Source: Rahnella aceris
Lineage (GTDB): Bacteria; Pseudomonadota; Gammaproteobacteria; Enterobacterales; Enterobacteriaceae
Direction: 5' to 3'
NCBI RefSeq assembly: GCF_011684115.1
Contig: NZ_JAADJV010000003.1
Span: 434,001-498,000, forward strand
DNA length: 64,000 bases
The position numbers were made by a program, and so were the translations under genes. Positions 8,771 to 17,825 of the stretch are shown here, one piece after another. Under the pieces are notes generated by a model. The model saw only the letters and a program-made list of their open reading frames with translations, did no database searches and had not been told where the DNA came from. Positions within the stretch are counted from its first letter, which is position 1. Each line of letters opens with the position of its first letter.

Positions 8771-9731
8771 TGTGCCTCCCGTGGTTCAGCGGATGATGAC
8801 AGGCCGTTGCGTGGCCGCCCGCTGACATCGCGGGTTGATTTTCACGGCAGAGCGCGGACGCCTGCGCACAGCGGGGATGAAAACGGCAACCACTGGGAAA
8901 ATGTGCTGCGACCGGTGGCTGACCGGGCAGCGTGATCAGCCGTCCGCAACCGCCTTCACTGACCGGCTGACAGTCAATCAGGCCGCGCGTATAAGGATGC
9001 TGCGCCTGGGCTAGGACCGGCCGTTTTTCACCGGTTTCACATAAACGCCCGCCGTACATCACCGCAATGCGGTCACAGGTTTGCGCCACCACGCCAAGGT
9101 CGTGAGTGATCAGAATAATCGCGATACCCAGCCGGTCGCGCAGATCGCGGAGCAGACGTAAAATCTGCATCTGCACCGTGACATCCAGCGCCGTGGTCGG
9201 TTCATCAGCAATCAGCATTTTGGGTTCGCAGGCCAGCGCCACGGCGATCATTGCCCGCTGACGCATGCCGCCGGAAAACTCGTGCGGATAGTTATCTGCC
9301 CGTCGCTGCGGATCCGGAATACCGACCTGACGCAGCAGTTCCACCGCCTGACTCTGCGCTTCACGGCGGCTGGCCCCAAAATGCAGACGGCGGCTTTCAG
9401 CAATCTGCTGACCGATGGTCATCACCGGATTCAGATGGCTGGCCGGATTCTGGAAAATCATGCCGATCTCCCGCCCGCGAATGGCCGTCATGCGTTTATC
9501 GTTCAGCGTCAGTAAATCGGTGCCATTGAGGCGGATTTCCCCGGCGCGAATATGCAGCCCTTCACCGGGCAGCAGGCGCATCATGGCGCGACAGCTCAGG
9601 GTTTTGCCGGAGCCACTTTCGCCGACCAGCCCGAGAATATCGCCCGCATTCAATGTCAGCGAGAGTCTGTCCACCAGCGCCACACCTTGCCGGTCTTCAA
9701 TGGTTAAGCCGGAAACCTGCATTAACGTCAT
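8754..9731 (-). CDS. ABC transporter ATP-binding protein, DppD/OppD type
   Basis: 325-aa partner ATPase with standard motifs: GESGSGKT Walker A near residue 36, FSGGMRQR signature and LIADEPTTALD Walker B. The C-terminal oligopeptide-transporter region has the CRFHPRC cysteine motif. Its ATG overlaps the stop of the upstream permease gene as ATGA, a sign of translational coupling. Forms a heterodimer with the DppF-type subunit by analogy with Dpp and Opp. Confidence 0.92.
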   Translation of the reverse strand: MTLMQVSGLTIEDRQGVALVDRLSLTLNAGDILGLVGESGSGKTLSCRAMMRLLPGEGLHIRAGEIRLNGTDLLTLNDKRMTAIRGREIGMIFQNPASHLNPVMTIGQQIAESRRLHFGASRREAQSQAVELLRQVGIPDPQRRADNYPHEFSGGMRQRAMIAVALACEPKMLIADEPTTALDVTVQMQILRLLRDLRDRLGIAIILITHDLGVVAQTCDRIAVMYGGRLCETGEKRPVLAQAQHPYTRGLIDCQPVSEGGCGRLITLPGQPPVAAHFPSGCRFHPRCAQASALCRENQPAMSAGGHATACHHPLNHGRHNESFV

Positions 9732-10588
9732 GGCCGTTCCCCCAGTTTGTCACCCAGTCCGTCCGCCAGCAGGCTGAAACTCATCGCCAGCACCACAATC
9801 GCCAAACCGGGGAAGGTGGTTATCCACCACGCCGTAGTAATAAAGCTCTGGCCTTCGGCGACCATCACGCCCCATTCCGCTACCGGCGGCTGGACGCCCA
9901 GGCCGAGATAACTCACCGACGCGCCACTGAGTAACACCAGCACGCAGTCGGACATCGAGAACACCAGCGAACTGGTCAGCGCGTTGGGCAGAAGATGCAA
10001 AAGTAAGATACGCGGATGGCTGTAGCCCAGGCTGCGCGCGGCCAGAATGAAATCCCGGTGTTTAAGCGTCAGCACCTGCGAGCGCACCAGACGGGCATAC
10101 GACACCCAGCCCACCATCGCCATCGCGATATAAAAACTGCCCAGTCCCGGCCCGAGAATGGCGATGATCGACAGCATCAGCACCAGAAAAGGAAACGCCA
10201 GCACCACGTCTATCACCCGCATGAAAAAGGTATCGACTGCGCCGCCGAGATATCCGGCAAACGCGCCGATCAGCGTGCCGAAGGTAAACGGAAAAATCAC
10301 ACCAATCAGACAGATTTGCAGATCAATCCGTGCCCCCCACATCACGCGGGAAAGAATGTCGCGGCCAAAGTTATCGGTGCCAAACGGATGGGCGAACGTT
10401 GGGGGTGACAGTGTCACAGATGCATCCTGCGCAATCGGATCGAACGGCGCGATCCACGGACTGAGCAGCGCAATCAGAACCCAGACACTCAGCATCAGCA
10501 TGCCGAGCCGTAACGCCTGCTGGCGCGGCAACCAGCGCAGGTGAAAATGCCCCATGCGTTGTGTCGCTATCTTTTCGGTCATGCTCAT
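9728..10588 (-). CDS. ABC transporter permease, DppC type
   Basis: 286-aa inner-membrane permease with about six transmembrane helices. The region LIGAFAGYLGGAVDTFFMR and the EAA-loop-like AARSLGYSHPRILLLHLLPN are typical of DppC/OppC. It overlaps both neighbours by ATGA junctions, so the operon is tightly coupled. Confidence 0.92.
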   Translation of the reverse strand: MSMTEKIATQRMGHFHLRWLPRQQALRLGMLMLSVWVLIALLSPWIAPFDPIAQDASVTLSPPTFAHPFGTDNFGRDILSRVMWGARIDLQICLIGVIFPFTFGTLIGAFAGYLGGAVDTFFMRVIDVVLAFPFLVLMLSIIAILGPGLGSFYIAMAMVGWVSYARLVRSQVLTLKHRDFILAARSLGYSHPRILLLHLLPNALTSSLVFSMSDCVLVLLSGASVSYLGLGVQPPVAEWGVMVAEGQSFITTAWWITTFPGLAIVVLAMSFSLLADGLGDKLGERP

Positions 10589-11523
10589 AGCTTCACCCTC
10601 GGATCCAGCGCCACAGTCAGTAAGTCTGCAATCAGGTTCACGATGACTGTCGCCAGGGCGAACACCAGCACCACACCCTGCACCACCATGTAATCACGGC
10701 TGATAATGGCTTTCACCAGCAACTGCCCCATACCGGGAATGGCAAATACGCTCTCAATTACCACCGTGCTGCCAATCAGCCAGCCGATATTTACTGCCAG
10801 CAGATTGACTGTCGGCACCAGTGAATTGGGCATCACATGTCGCCAGAAAATACGGTTTTCGTTTTGCCCCCGCGCACGGGCGGCGGTGACGTAATCATTC
10901 TGTAATTCCATCAGCAGACTGGCGCGCAGGTTACGGGTCAGAACCGCTGACAGCGCCAGCGCAACGGTCAGGCACGGCAGAAACAGGTGATGAATACGCT
11001 CGCCGACATCGCTGCCATAACCCGACACCGGGAACCAGCCGAGGGACAGGCTGAACAGTAAAATCATCATGATCGCCAGCCAGAACGCCGGTAATCCGAG
11101 GCCGATAGTAGAAAGTAAACGGATCACCTGATCCGCCAGTTGCCCGCGATGTCGTGCCGCGCCGGCCGCCAGCGGCACAGTAAACAGCATCGCCAGCAGC
11201 ACGCTGCCGAGCACCAGATACAGGGTTGGCTCAATACGCGACATGATCAGCGTTAACGTATCCACACGGTAAATCAGTGACTTGCCCATCTCGCCATGAA
11301 ACAGGTTGCGCAGAAAATAGAGATATTGCTGCCAGACCGGCAGATCCAGTCCGTACTGCACCCGGATTCGGGCGATGGCTTCCGGTGTGCTGCGTACCCC
11401 AAGCAGGATCCGCGCCGGATCGCCGGGTATGGCGCGCACCATCACGAAAGTCAGAATACTTATCCCCAGCAACACCGGCAGCAGTTGCAGCGGTCGCCAG
11501 AGCAAAAATCGGTAACGGTGCAT
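10585..11523 (-). CDS. ABC transporter permease, DppB type (first gene of operon)
   Basis: 312-aa permease starting with the classic DppB N terminus (LLWRPLQLLPVLLGISILTF) and containing an EAA loop AARARGQNENRIFWRHVMPN. It is the promoter-proximal gene of a five-gene unit (permease, permease, ATPase, ATPase, binding protein) transcribed away from the LuxR-type gene. A 20-bp motif shared with the upstream region of pip lies 88 bp before its ATG. Confidence 0.92.
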   Translation of the reverse strand: MHRYRFLLWRPLQLLPVLLGISILTFVMVRAIPGDPARILLGVRSTPEAIARIRVQYGLDLPVWQQYLYFLRNLFHGEMGKSLIYRVDTLTLIMSRIEPTLYLVLGSVLLAMLFTVPLAAGAARHRGQLADQVIRLLSTIGLGLPAFWLAIMMILLFSLSLGWFPVSGYGSDVGERIHHLFLPCLTVALALSAVLTRNLRASLLMELQNDYVTAARARGQNENRIFWRHVMPNSLVPTVNLLAVNIGWLIGSTVVIESVFAIPGMGQLLVKAIISRDYMVVQGVVLVFALATVIVNLIADLLTVALDPRVKL

Positions 11524-11610
11524 GACAATCCTCTTAATGACAGTTTCTGGTGCAGAGCGAGAGTCTTTTCCCCTGTGGCTTTACGTTATCCGCAGTCAGG
11601 CCGCGCCGGT

Positions 11611-11630
11611 AGTTAGCAAAAATACTAGGT
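11611..11630 (-). promoter_or_regulatory. candidate PipR box upstream of the peptide transporter operon
   Basis: On the minus strand the site reads ACCTAGTATTTTTGCTAACT, an imperfect dyad. It shares the pattern CTA-N3-TTTTT-N-CTA-N-CT with the site before pip at 12518-12537, in the same orientation relative to transcription. The assignment to the LuxR-type protein is inference from shared sequence and location. Confidence 0.5.
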
Positions 11631-11750
11631 TTGCACCGTCAGCGATGTGGCACCGCGATTGCATAAATTTTCCTTACCAGGTGAGATTGAGCAAAACCGG
11701 TGCCCGATCAGCCCATTCAGACTGGCAAACAGTGATGCGGAGATAAATTC

Positions 11751-12506
11751 ATGAAGCTCGCGGTGCAAGAGAGTGCAGTGTCTTTGCGGGAAACGACCGT
11801 TGATGGTGCGTTTGATCAGCTTTTCGCTCAGACCTCGCGCCTGGGGTTTGACGCCCTGATTTACGACTACACGCCGGTACCGCGTTCGCTTGAGGGCGAG
11901 CTGATCACACCGTCGCTGTTGCGGATGGGTAATGTGCCCGGCGACATGCAGCGGTTATGGCTGGAGAACGGGTATTATCAGGTCGATCCGGTGCAGCATT
12001 ACGCTCTCGAAAGCTGCGCACCGTTTGTCTGGTCTTATCAGCGCCCGGACAATACCTCGCTGCAAAACCGCCTCAGTGACCTCAACAAACCGGTCACCCA
12101 TTACATGTGCGATAACAACATGCCGAGCGGCGCGACGGTGCCGTTGCATTTGCCAAATGGTGGATTTGTGACGGTCACCGGCATTCACACCGGTGCGGGA
12201 CATGAGCTGGATATTCATGATGTATTGGCCGAACTGAGCCTGCTGGCGCTGACCTTTCAGGAGTGCGTGTTTCCGCTGTTCGACAGCAGCATTCTCACCT
12301 GTCGCCACGTGCGCTTAAGCAAGCGCGAACGCGAATGTCTGACGTGGGCGGCAGAAGGCTTAACCGCCAAAGAGATCGCCCGCAAACTCAACCGGTCGAT
12401 TGCCACCGTCACGCTCCATCTCAATACCGCCGCCCGCAAACTGGGGGCCAGTAACCGTGTGCAGGCCGTGGTTCGCGCGATGCATTACCGTTTACTCGAC
12501 AGTTAA
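11751..12506 (+). CDS. PipR/OryR-type LuxR solo, plant-signal responsive subfamily
   Basis: 251-aa regulator with an N-terminal autoinducer-binding fold and a C-terminal GerE helix-turn-helix (LSKRERECLTWAAEGLTAKEIA, from 189). Compared with TraR, the conserved Trp57 and Tyr61 positions are Met66 and Trp70, while Asp79, Pro80, Trp94 and Gly127 keep the invariant residues. The M/W pair is the hallmark of LuxR solos from plant-associated bacteria (XccR, OryR, PsoR, NesR, PipR), which do not bind acyl-homoserine lactones. No luxI gene is nearby. The gene sits between a peptide ABC operon and pip, the arrangement of the Pseudomonas PipR island. Confidence 0.85.
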   Translation: MKLAVQESAVSLRETTVDGAFDQLFAQTSRLGFDALIYDYTPVPRSLEGELITPSLLRMGNVPGDMQRLWLENGYYQVDPVQHYALESCAPFVWSYQRPDNTSLQNRLSDLNKPVTHYMCDNNMPSGATVPLHLPNGGFVTVTGIHTGAGHELDIHDVLAELSLLALTFQECVFPLFDSSILTCRHVRLSKRERECLTWAAEGLTAKEIARKLNRSIATVTLHLNTAARKLGASNRVQAVVRAMHYRLLDS

Positions 12507-12517
12507 TCTGCCCTGTT

Positions 12518-12537
12518 TTCTATCTTTTTTACTAGCT
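12518..12537 (+). promoter_or_regulatory. candidate PipR box upstream of pip
   Basis: TTCTATCTTTTTTACTAGCT, aligned with the site at 11611-11630 as described there. It lies in the 89-bp gap between the regulator gene and pip, 59 bp before the pip ATG, where an activator could act. Confidence 0.5.
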
Positions 12538-12595
12538 GTTCAACGCCGCCCCGATGTTTACCCTGTGGTTATTATTCACCGACAGGGGAAACAAA

Positions 12596-13495
12596 ATGTA
12601 CAACATCACTGAAGGCTATGCGCCGTTTCAGGAATACCAGACCTGGTACCGCATCTGTGGCGATTTACACAACGGCAAGACTCCGCTGGTTATTGCTCAC
12701 GGCGGCCCCGGCTGCACCCATGATTACGTTGATGCCTTCCGCGATATCGCCGGAACCGGCCGCGCGGTGATCCACTACGATCAGATTGGTAATGGTCGCT
12801 CGACCCACCTTCCCGACAAACCCGCCGGCTTCTGGCAGCCCGCGTTCTTTCTGGCGGAACTGGATAATTTGCTACGCCATCTGGGCATTGAAAAAGATTA
12901 CGCGCTGCTCGGCCAGTCCTGGGGCGGCATGCTCGGTGCCGAACACGCCGTCATGCAACCTCCTGGCCTGAAAGCGCTGGTCATCGCCAACTCACCGGCC
13001 TCGATGGAACTCTGGTTGCAGGCCGCCGCCCGCCTGCGCAGCGAACTGCCGCCGGAGGTTCAGGAAACCTTACTGGCACATGAAGCCGCCGGAACCCTCA
13101 ACAGCGCAGAATACAAAGCGGCGTCGCAGGTATTCTATGCCCGTCATGTCTGCCGTCTCGATCCGTGGCCGGAGGAGGTAAAACGTACCTTTGCGGCGAT
13201 GGACGAGGATCCGACGGTGTACCTCGCCATGAACGGCCCGACTGAATTCCACGTCATTGGCAGCATGAAAGACTGGACGGTGATCGACCGCCTGCCCGCC
13301 ATTAACGTGCCGGTATTGCTGATTTCCGGCCGCTACGATGAAGCCGCTCCCGACGTGGTGCAGCCGTTCGCAGATTTAATCAAAGGCGCTGAATGGGTGA
13401 TTTTCGAGAATTCGAGCCACATGCCACACGTCGAGGAACGGGAAGCCTGTATGAAATGCGTCGGGGAGTTTCTGGAGATCAACAGCTCCCGCTGA
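12596..13495 (+). CDS. pip: proline iminopeptidase (alpha/beta hydrolase)
   Basis: 299-aa cytoplasmic hydrolase of the proline iminopeptidase type, cleaving N-terminal proline (or related amides). The oxyanion loop HGGPG (35-39), nucleophile Ser108 in GQSWGG, Asp248 in GRYDEA and His275 in SSHMPH form the expected triad. I chose the ATG at 12596, preceded by AGGGGAA, over the ORF's first ATG 42 bp upstream because family members begin [11 protein letters not shown]. In PipR/XccR-type islands pip is the main regulated target. Confidence 0.92.
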   Translation: MYNITEGYAPFQEYQTWYRICGDLHNGKTPLVIAHGGPGCTHDYVDAFRDIAGTGRAVIHYDQIGNGRSTHLPDKPAGFWQPAFFLAELDNLLRHLGIEKDYALLGQSWGGMLGAEHAVMQPPGLKALVIANSPASMELWLQAAARLRSELPPEVQETLLAHEAAGTLNSAEYKAASQVFYARHVCRLDPWPEEVKRTFAAMDEDPTVYLAMNGPTEFHVIGSMKDWTVIDRLPAINVPVLLISGRYDEAAPDVVQPFADLIKGAEWVIFENSSHMPHVEEREACMKCVGEFLEINSSR

Positions 13496-13504
13496 TGACG
13501 TATA

Positions 13505-13537
13505 CAGGCTGCTTCTGGCTTATCCCGAAGCAGCCTG
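13505..13537. terminator. hairpin after pip
   Basis: An 11-bp perfect stem (CAGGCTGCTTC/GAAGCAGCCTG) just past the pip stop and before the convergent AraC gene. The flanking T-tract is poor, so termination is possible rather than certain. Confidence 0.5.
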
Positions 13538-13572
13538 AGGGAATATTCTTTATGCCCCGATGACTCACATCG

Positions 13573-14559
13573 TTAACGGCTGACACCGGGCGATTGCCCG
13601 GTAATGCGCTTATAAGCCCGGCTAAACGCAGCCTGTGAGGTATAACCCAGACGAAATGCCACGTTCTCGATAGAAATCTTGCTGTCTGAGAGCCACTGCG
13701 TGGCGAGTTGCATGCGCAGTTCCGTCACGTAACGCAACGGCGATACGCCAATCATCGATTGAAAACGCGCGGCGAAAACCGAGCGCGAGATGTGCGACTC
13801 TGCCGCCAGCTCCGCGACGGTCCAGTTCCTGCCCGGCTGCCGGTGCAGCGCCAGAATTGCCCTAGCCAGCCGGGGTTCCCGCAATGCAGCGGCAATGCCT
13901 GAGGCATTTTCACATCCACATTCCACCCACCCGCGAACGATCATTGCCGCGGCAACTTCCGCAAGCCGGGCCAGAATGCCTGCAAAGCCGATACGGCCGG
14001 AGCATATTTCACGTTTCATCGAATCAATCACCGGCAACAGTCCGGGATAGCGTTCGCCTTTGGCATCCGCCACCATGGTTTCCGGCATCAGTTTACCCAG
14101 ACTTTGCATTCCGCCCAGATCAAACGCCATGCAGCCATAAAAAAGAATCGCGCCCGGTATCGTATCCCTGCTCGGGCAGGTATCCACACCACTCACGGCT
14201 TCCCCTAATGGCGCGACATCGAAGTCGTCAATGTCCTGAGCGGTATGGCCGGGTTCAGAAAGAAGCTGATGTGCCATTCCGTGCGGCATAAAAATGACAT
14301 CACCGGCAGACAATGGATGGATCGCGCCATCCCCGGTTTTAAGAACAGCGGAACCGACGGCAAGATAGTGAAAATAAGCATGTCCGGGCCTCGGTTTGAA
14401 CGCCATGCCAAATTCAGAGCCGGTCTGGATGCGGCGATATTGCACACCACGCAGACGCATTCCTGTCAGGAGTTCACTGATCAGGTCAGAAGAAAGGGCA
14501 AAGGGATCGTGCTGGGTCATTTCAGGAGTAATAGTCAAAAAACAAGGATTTCGAATCAT
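13573..14559 (-). CDS. AraC-family regulator with cupin sensor domain
   Basis: 328 aa. The N-terminal two thirds form a cupin-type ligand domain (Cupin_6 kind, with HYLAVGSAVLKTGDGAIHPL). The C-terminal domain has two helix-turn-helix units: WTVAELAAESHISRSVFAARF and IENVAFRLGYTSQAAFSRAYKR. It is divergent from the NepI-like transporter gene 60 bp away, the usual layout for local control. Met14 is an alternative start; the upstream ATG was kept because it has a weak GAG element before it. Confidence 0.88.
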   Translation of the reverse strand: MIRNPCFLTITPEMTQHDPFALSSDLISELLTGMRLRGVQYRRIQTGSEFGMAFKPRPGHAYFHYLAVGSAVLKTGDGAIHPLSAGDVIFMPHGMAHQLLSEPGHTAQDIDDFDVAPLGEAVSGVDTCPSRDTIPGAILFYGCMAFDLGGMQSLGKLMPETMVADAKGERYPGLLPVIDSMKREICSGRIGFAGILARLAEVAAAMIVRGWVECGCENASGIAAALREPRLARAILALHRQPGRNWTVAELAAESHISRSVFAARFQSMIGVSPLRYVTELRMQLATQWLSDSKISIENVAFRLGYTSQAAFSRAYKRITGQSPGVSR

Positions 14560-14619
14560 AGATCATCTCAACCATCCTGCCTAGACTCTGCGCTACGTTA
14601 ATCTTCAGGAACATTTGAA

Positions 14620-15858
14620 ATGAATCATAAAACAGAGGGCTCAGCGCCCGCGACCCGACAAGATGTGCAACAGGCTCCGCCAGCATGGATGGCAGTCTTC
14701 TCCCTCACCATGGGCGTGTTCGGTTTGTTAACAGCAGAATACCTGCCAGCCAGCCTGTTAACGCCCATGGCCTCAGACCTGCAGGTGACAGAAGCATTGG
14801 CCGGTCAGGCGGTGACGGTCACCGCGGTTATCGCGCTGTTTGCCGGACTGCTGGTACCGGGCCTGACCCGTAAGCTTGACCGCAGAACCGTTCTGTTAAG
14901 TTTTACTGTGCTGATGATCGCCTCAAACCTGCTGGTCGCCCTTTCCTCCAGCCTTGCCGTGTTGCTGGTGATGCGGATCCTGCTTGGCGTCGCGCTGGGC
15001 GGATTCTGGAGTATGGCCGCAGCGGTCGCGATGCGGCTGGTTCCGGAGAAACTCGTGCCGCGGGCACTGTCGGTTATCTTCAGTGGTATTGCGGTGGGAA
15101 CCGTCGTTTCCGTGCCGCTGGGAAGCTTTCTCGGTGAACTCTATGGCTGGCGCAGCGCGTTCATTGCCGCGGCTCTGGTGGGAGGAGTCACTCTTGCTTT
15201 TCAGTGGTTCACATTACCGCGCATGGCGCCCCGTCAGGTTACACATATAGCATCAGTCTTAACATTGCTGCGCCGTCCCGGCATTGCCACGGGGATGTCC
15301 GGCTGTGTGCTGGCACATACCGGCCAGTATGCCCTGTTTACGTATATTCGCCCTTCTCTGGAAAGCGTGAGTCATGTAAATGCGGGCGGACTGGCCCTGC
15401 TATTGCTCGGATTCGGAGTGGCAAATTTTGCGGGTACATTGCTGGCCGGATGGATAATGACTTACAGCCTTCGCCTGACGCTGATTGTGATGCCTTGTTT
15501 AGTCGGTATCGCAGCGCTGGGGATGATATTACTGCCCGTTCAGATCACCGGACTCACTCTGCTGGTTTTGCTGTGGGGGCTGGCATTCGGCGGTGTCCCC
15601 GTCGCCTGGTCAAACTGGGTAACCCGCTCGGTGCCCGATCAGGCTGAGAGCGCAGGAGGCATGGTGGTGGCTGCCGTGCAATCTTCTATCGCGGCCGGTG
15701 CGGCACTGGGAGGCGTCATGTTCGGACTGGGGGGGATCTCCGGGGTATTTATCACGGCAGGTATTGTGATGTTAAGTGCTGCGCTGATCATTGCCTTGTG
15801 CGTCAGGGTTGGCCTGTCCGGTGACGGCGCAGAAACCCAGTCCCTTCAGCACGAATAG
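14620..15858 (+). CDS. MFS exporter related to NepI/AraJ
   Basis: 412-aa, 12-helix MFS protein. Its sequence resembles the E. coli purine ribonucleoside efflux pump NepI: a TAEYLPASLLTPMASDL opening, GQAVTVTA, a LGGFWSMAAAVAMRLVP block and a late GVPVAWSNWVTRSVPDQAE. An exporter role is likely; the substrate (nucleoside, sugar or drug) is not established. Control by the divergent AraC-type regulator is inferred. Confidence 0.82.
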   Translation: MNHKTEGSAPATRQDVQQAPPAWMAVFSLTMGVFGLLTAEYLPASLLTPMASDLQVTEALAGQAVTVTAVIALFAGLLVPGLTRKLDRRTVLLSFTVLMIASNLLVALSSSLAVLLVMRILLGVALGGFWSMAAAVAMRLVPEKLVPRALSVIFSGIAVGTVVSVPLGSFLGELYGWRSAFIAAALVGGVTLAFQWFTLPRMAPRQVTHIASVLTLLRRPGIATGMSGCVLAHTGQYALFTYIRPSLESVSHVNAGGLALLLLGFGVANFAGTLLAGWIMTYSLRLTLIVMPCLVGIAALGMILLPVQITGLTLLVLLWGLAFGGVPVAWSNWVTRSVPDQAESAGGMVVAAVQSSIAAGAALGGVMFGLGGISGVFITAGIVMLSAALIIALCVRVGLSGDGAETQSLQHE

Positions 15859-16391
15859 CGTCAGGGAAATACGCTGATGATCATTCAGTAAATTCCTAAA
15901 AACAGCTAAAATTAATTCCACACAACCATTGTTACCATCATATCCGAATACTCAATTTATCATCATGTTAAAACTATTTCCGGTTCATTTCCCTGAACCG
16001 GATTGAGCTATAACAGTTTTATTAAAATTGAATATACGTTTTAGGGATAAAATTTACTCCCGGCGGAGTAAAAAATACAGATGAAATATAAATCCTTAAA
16101 AATCAATAAACCACACCATGCTGGCGACAATGTTTTTAATTTCTATCATGCGCAGGCGGGAAATAAAATCAATTTCGCTTCACGAAAAAAACAACAATTA
16201 ACCCATTGAATTTTAATGATAAAAATGAAAATAACCTGAACTGTTATAGTGTATTTTCACCAAACTGTATCTACCCCGCAAAATAATATCAGTGCACAAT
16301 CCTTTCATCTTAATCACGTATAAATCACAAGTGTACTCTGTATGTTAATTTTAATTAACGTGTCCCACTTTCTCCACAGGGGATGTCAGCA
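15859..16391 (+). promoter_or_regulatory. 533-bp AT-rich leader/promoter region of the second cio operon
   Basis: No gene found. The sequence is markedly more AT-rich than its surroundings. It ends with a strong inverted repeat at 16344-16359, and AGGGG at 16378-16382 serves the cioA start. No FNR-type site like the one before copy 1 is visible, so the two Cio operons seem differently controlled. Confidence 0.5.
16344..16359. promoter_or_regulatory. GTTAAT inverted repeat (ArcA-like) before cio copy 2
   Basis: GTTAAT-TTTA-ATTAAC, perfect 6-bp arms, 33 bp before the chosen ATG. Its half-site resembles the ArcA consensus (GTTAATTAAATGTTA), but an unrelated regulator could use it. Confidence 0.45.
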
Positions 16392-17825
16392 ATGTTTGGA
16401 TTAGATGCTTTTCACCTGGCAAGAATACAATTCGCATTCACCGTGTCTTTTCACATCATATTTCCTGCCATTACGATCGGGCTGGCCAGTTTTCTTGCGG
16501 TGCTTGAAGGGATGTGGCTGAAAACCGGCAACCGCAGTTACCGGGATCTGTATCATTTCTGGTCCAAAATTTTTGCTGTTAACTTTGGCATGGGGGTCGT
16601 GTCAGGTCTGGTGATGGCCTATCAGTTCGGCACCAACTGGAGCGGATTCTCGCAATTTGCCGGTAGCATTACCGGCCCTTTACTGACCTATGAAGTGCTG
16701 ACCGCATTTTTCCTCGAAGCCGGTTTTCTGGGCGTGATGTTGTTCGGCTGGAACCGGGTGGGGCCTGGCCTGCATTTCTTTGCGACCTGTATGGTGGCGC
16801 TGGGCACGCTTATCTCCACCTTTTGGATCCTGGCATCGAACAGCTGGATGCATACTCCGCAGGGCTATGAAATTGTCAATGGCGTCGTGGTGCCGACGGA
16901 CTGGTTTAAGGTCATTTTTAACCCGTCATTTCCTTATCGTCTGTTCCATATGTCCATCGCGGCTTTCCTCGCCAGTGCGTTCTTTGTGGGGGCTTCCGGT
17001 GCCTGGCACCTGCTTCGCGGCAATGATACGCCAGCGGTTCGGAAAATGTTTTCCATGGCATTGTGGATGGCGCTGATCGTCGCCCCCATTCAGGCAATGG
17101 TCGGTGACGCCCACGGACTGAATACGCTGGAATATCAGCCCGCCAAAATTGCGGCCATTGAAGGGCACTGGGAAAATCCGCCCGGGGAAGCCACACCGTT
17201 AATTCTTTTTGGCATCCCGGATATGGAGCAGGAACGCACGAAATATGCGCTGGAGATCCCTTATCTGGGCAGTATGATCCTGACACATAGCCTGCAAAAA
17301 CAGGTGCCCGCGCTGAAGAGTTTCCCGAAAGAAGATCGTCCCTATTCGCCGGTAGTTTTCTGGTCTTTCCGCATCATGGTCGCGCTCGGTCTGCTGATGA
17401 TCACGGCAGGCGTGCTGGGTGTGTGGCTGCGTTATAAAAAGCGGCTTTATCAGTCCCGCCCGTTCCTTTGGTTCACGCTGCTGATGGGACCTTCCGGTCT
17501 GATTGCCCTGCTTGCGGGCTGGTTTACTACTGAAATTGGCCGTCAGCCGTGGGTGGTTTATGGCGTTCAGCGCACCCGCGATGCCGTCTCCGCGCACGGT
17601 GAAATGCACATGAGCCTCAGCCTGTTAGCTTTCCTGCTGGTGTACTCGTCCGTTTTTGGTATTGGCTACGTTTACATGATGCGTCTTATCAAAAAAGGGC
17701 CGGTGACCGGTGAAGGTGATGAGGTTTCTCACGGTGGACCAGGTAAGCCAAACACACCGGCGCGTCCGCTGTCTGCGGCGCAGGAAGGGCTGAGCAATCC
17801 TGAGGGAAGTAAAAAATATGATTGA
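16392..17825 (+). CDS. cioA: cytochrome bd-type ubiquinol oxidase subunit I, CioA type (copy 2)
   Basis: 477-aa paralogue of the CioA at 1032. All key positions fall at the same residue numbers: His21, Glu101, Glu109, His186, Lys252, Glu257, Met329 and GRQPW. The two copies match closely in protein but have diverged at many codons and in the C-terminal tail, so this is not a recent duplication. I chose ATG 16392 over ATG 16383 because AGGGG directly abuts the latter while giving nine bases of spacing to the former, and because it aligns with copy 1. Confidence 0.94.
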   Translation: MFGLDAFHLARIQFAFTVSFHIIFPAITIGLASFLAVLEGMWLKTGNRSYRDLYHFWSKIFAVNFGMGVVSGLVMAYQFGTNWSGFSQFAGSITGPLLTYEVLTAFFLEAGFLGVMLFGWNRVGPGLHFFATCMVALGTLISTFWILASNSWMHTPQGYEIVNGVVVPTDWFKVIFNPSFPYRLFHMSIAAFLASAFFVGASGAWHLLRGNDTPAVRKMFSMALWMALIVAPIQAMVGDAHGLNTLEYQPAKIAAIEGHWENPPGEATPLILFGIPDMEQERTKYALEIPYLGSMILTHSLQKQVPALKSFPKEDRPYSPVVFWSFRIMVALGLLMITAGVLGVWLRYKKRLYQSRPFLWFTLLMGPSGLIALLAGWFTTEIGRQPWVVYGVQRTRDAVSAHGEMHMSLSLLAFLLVYSSVFGIGYVYMMRLIKKGPVTGEGDEVSHGGPGKPNTPARPLSAAQEGLSNPEGSKKYD

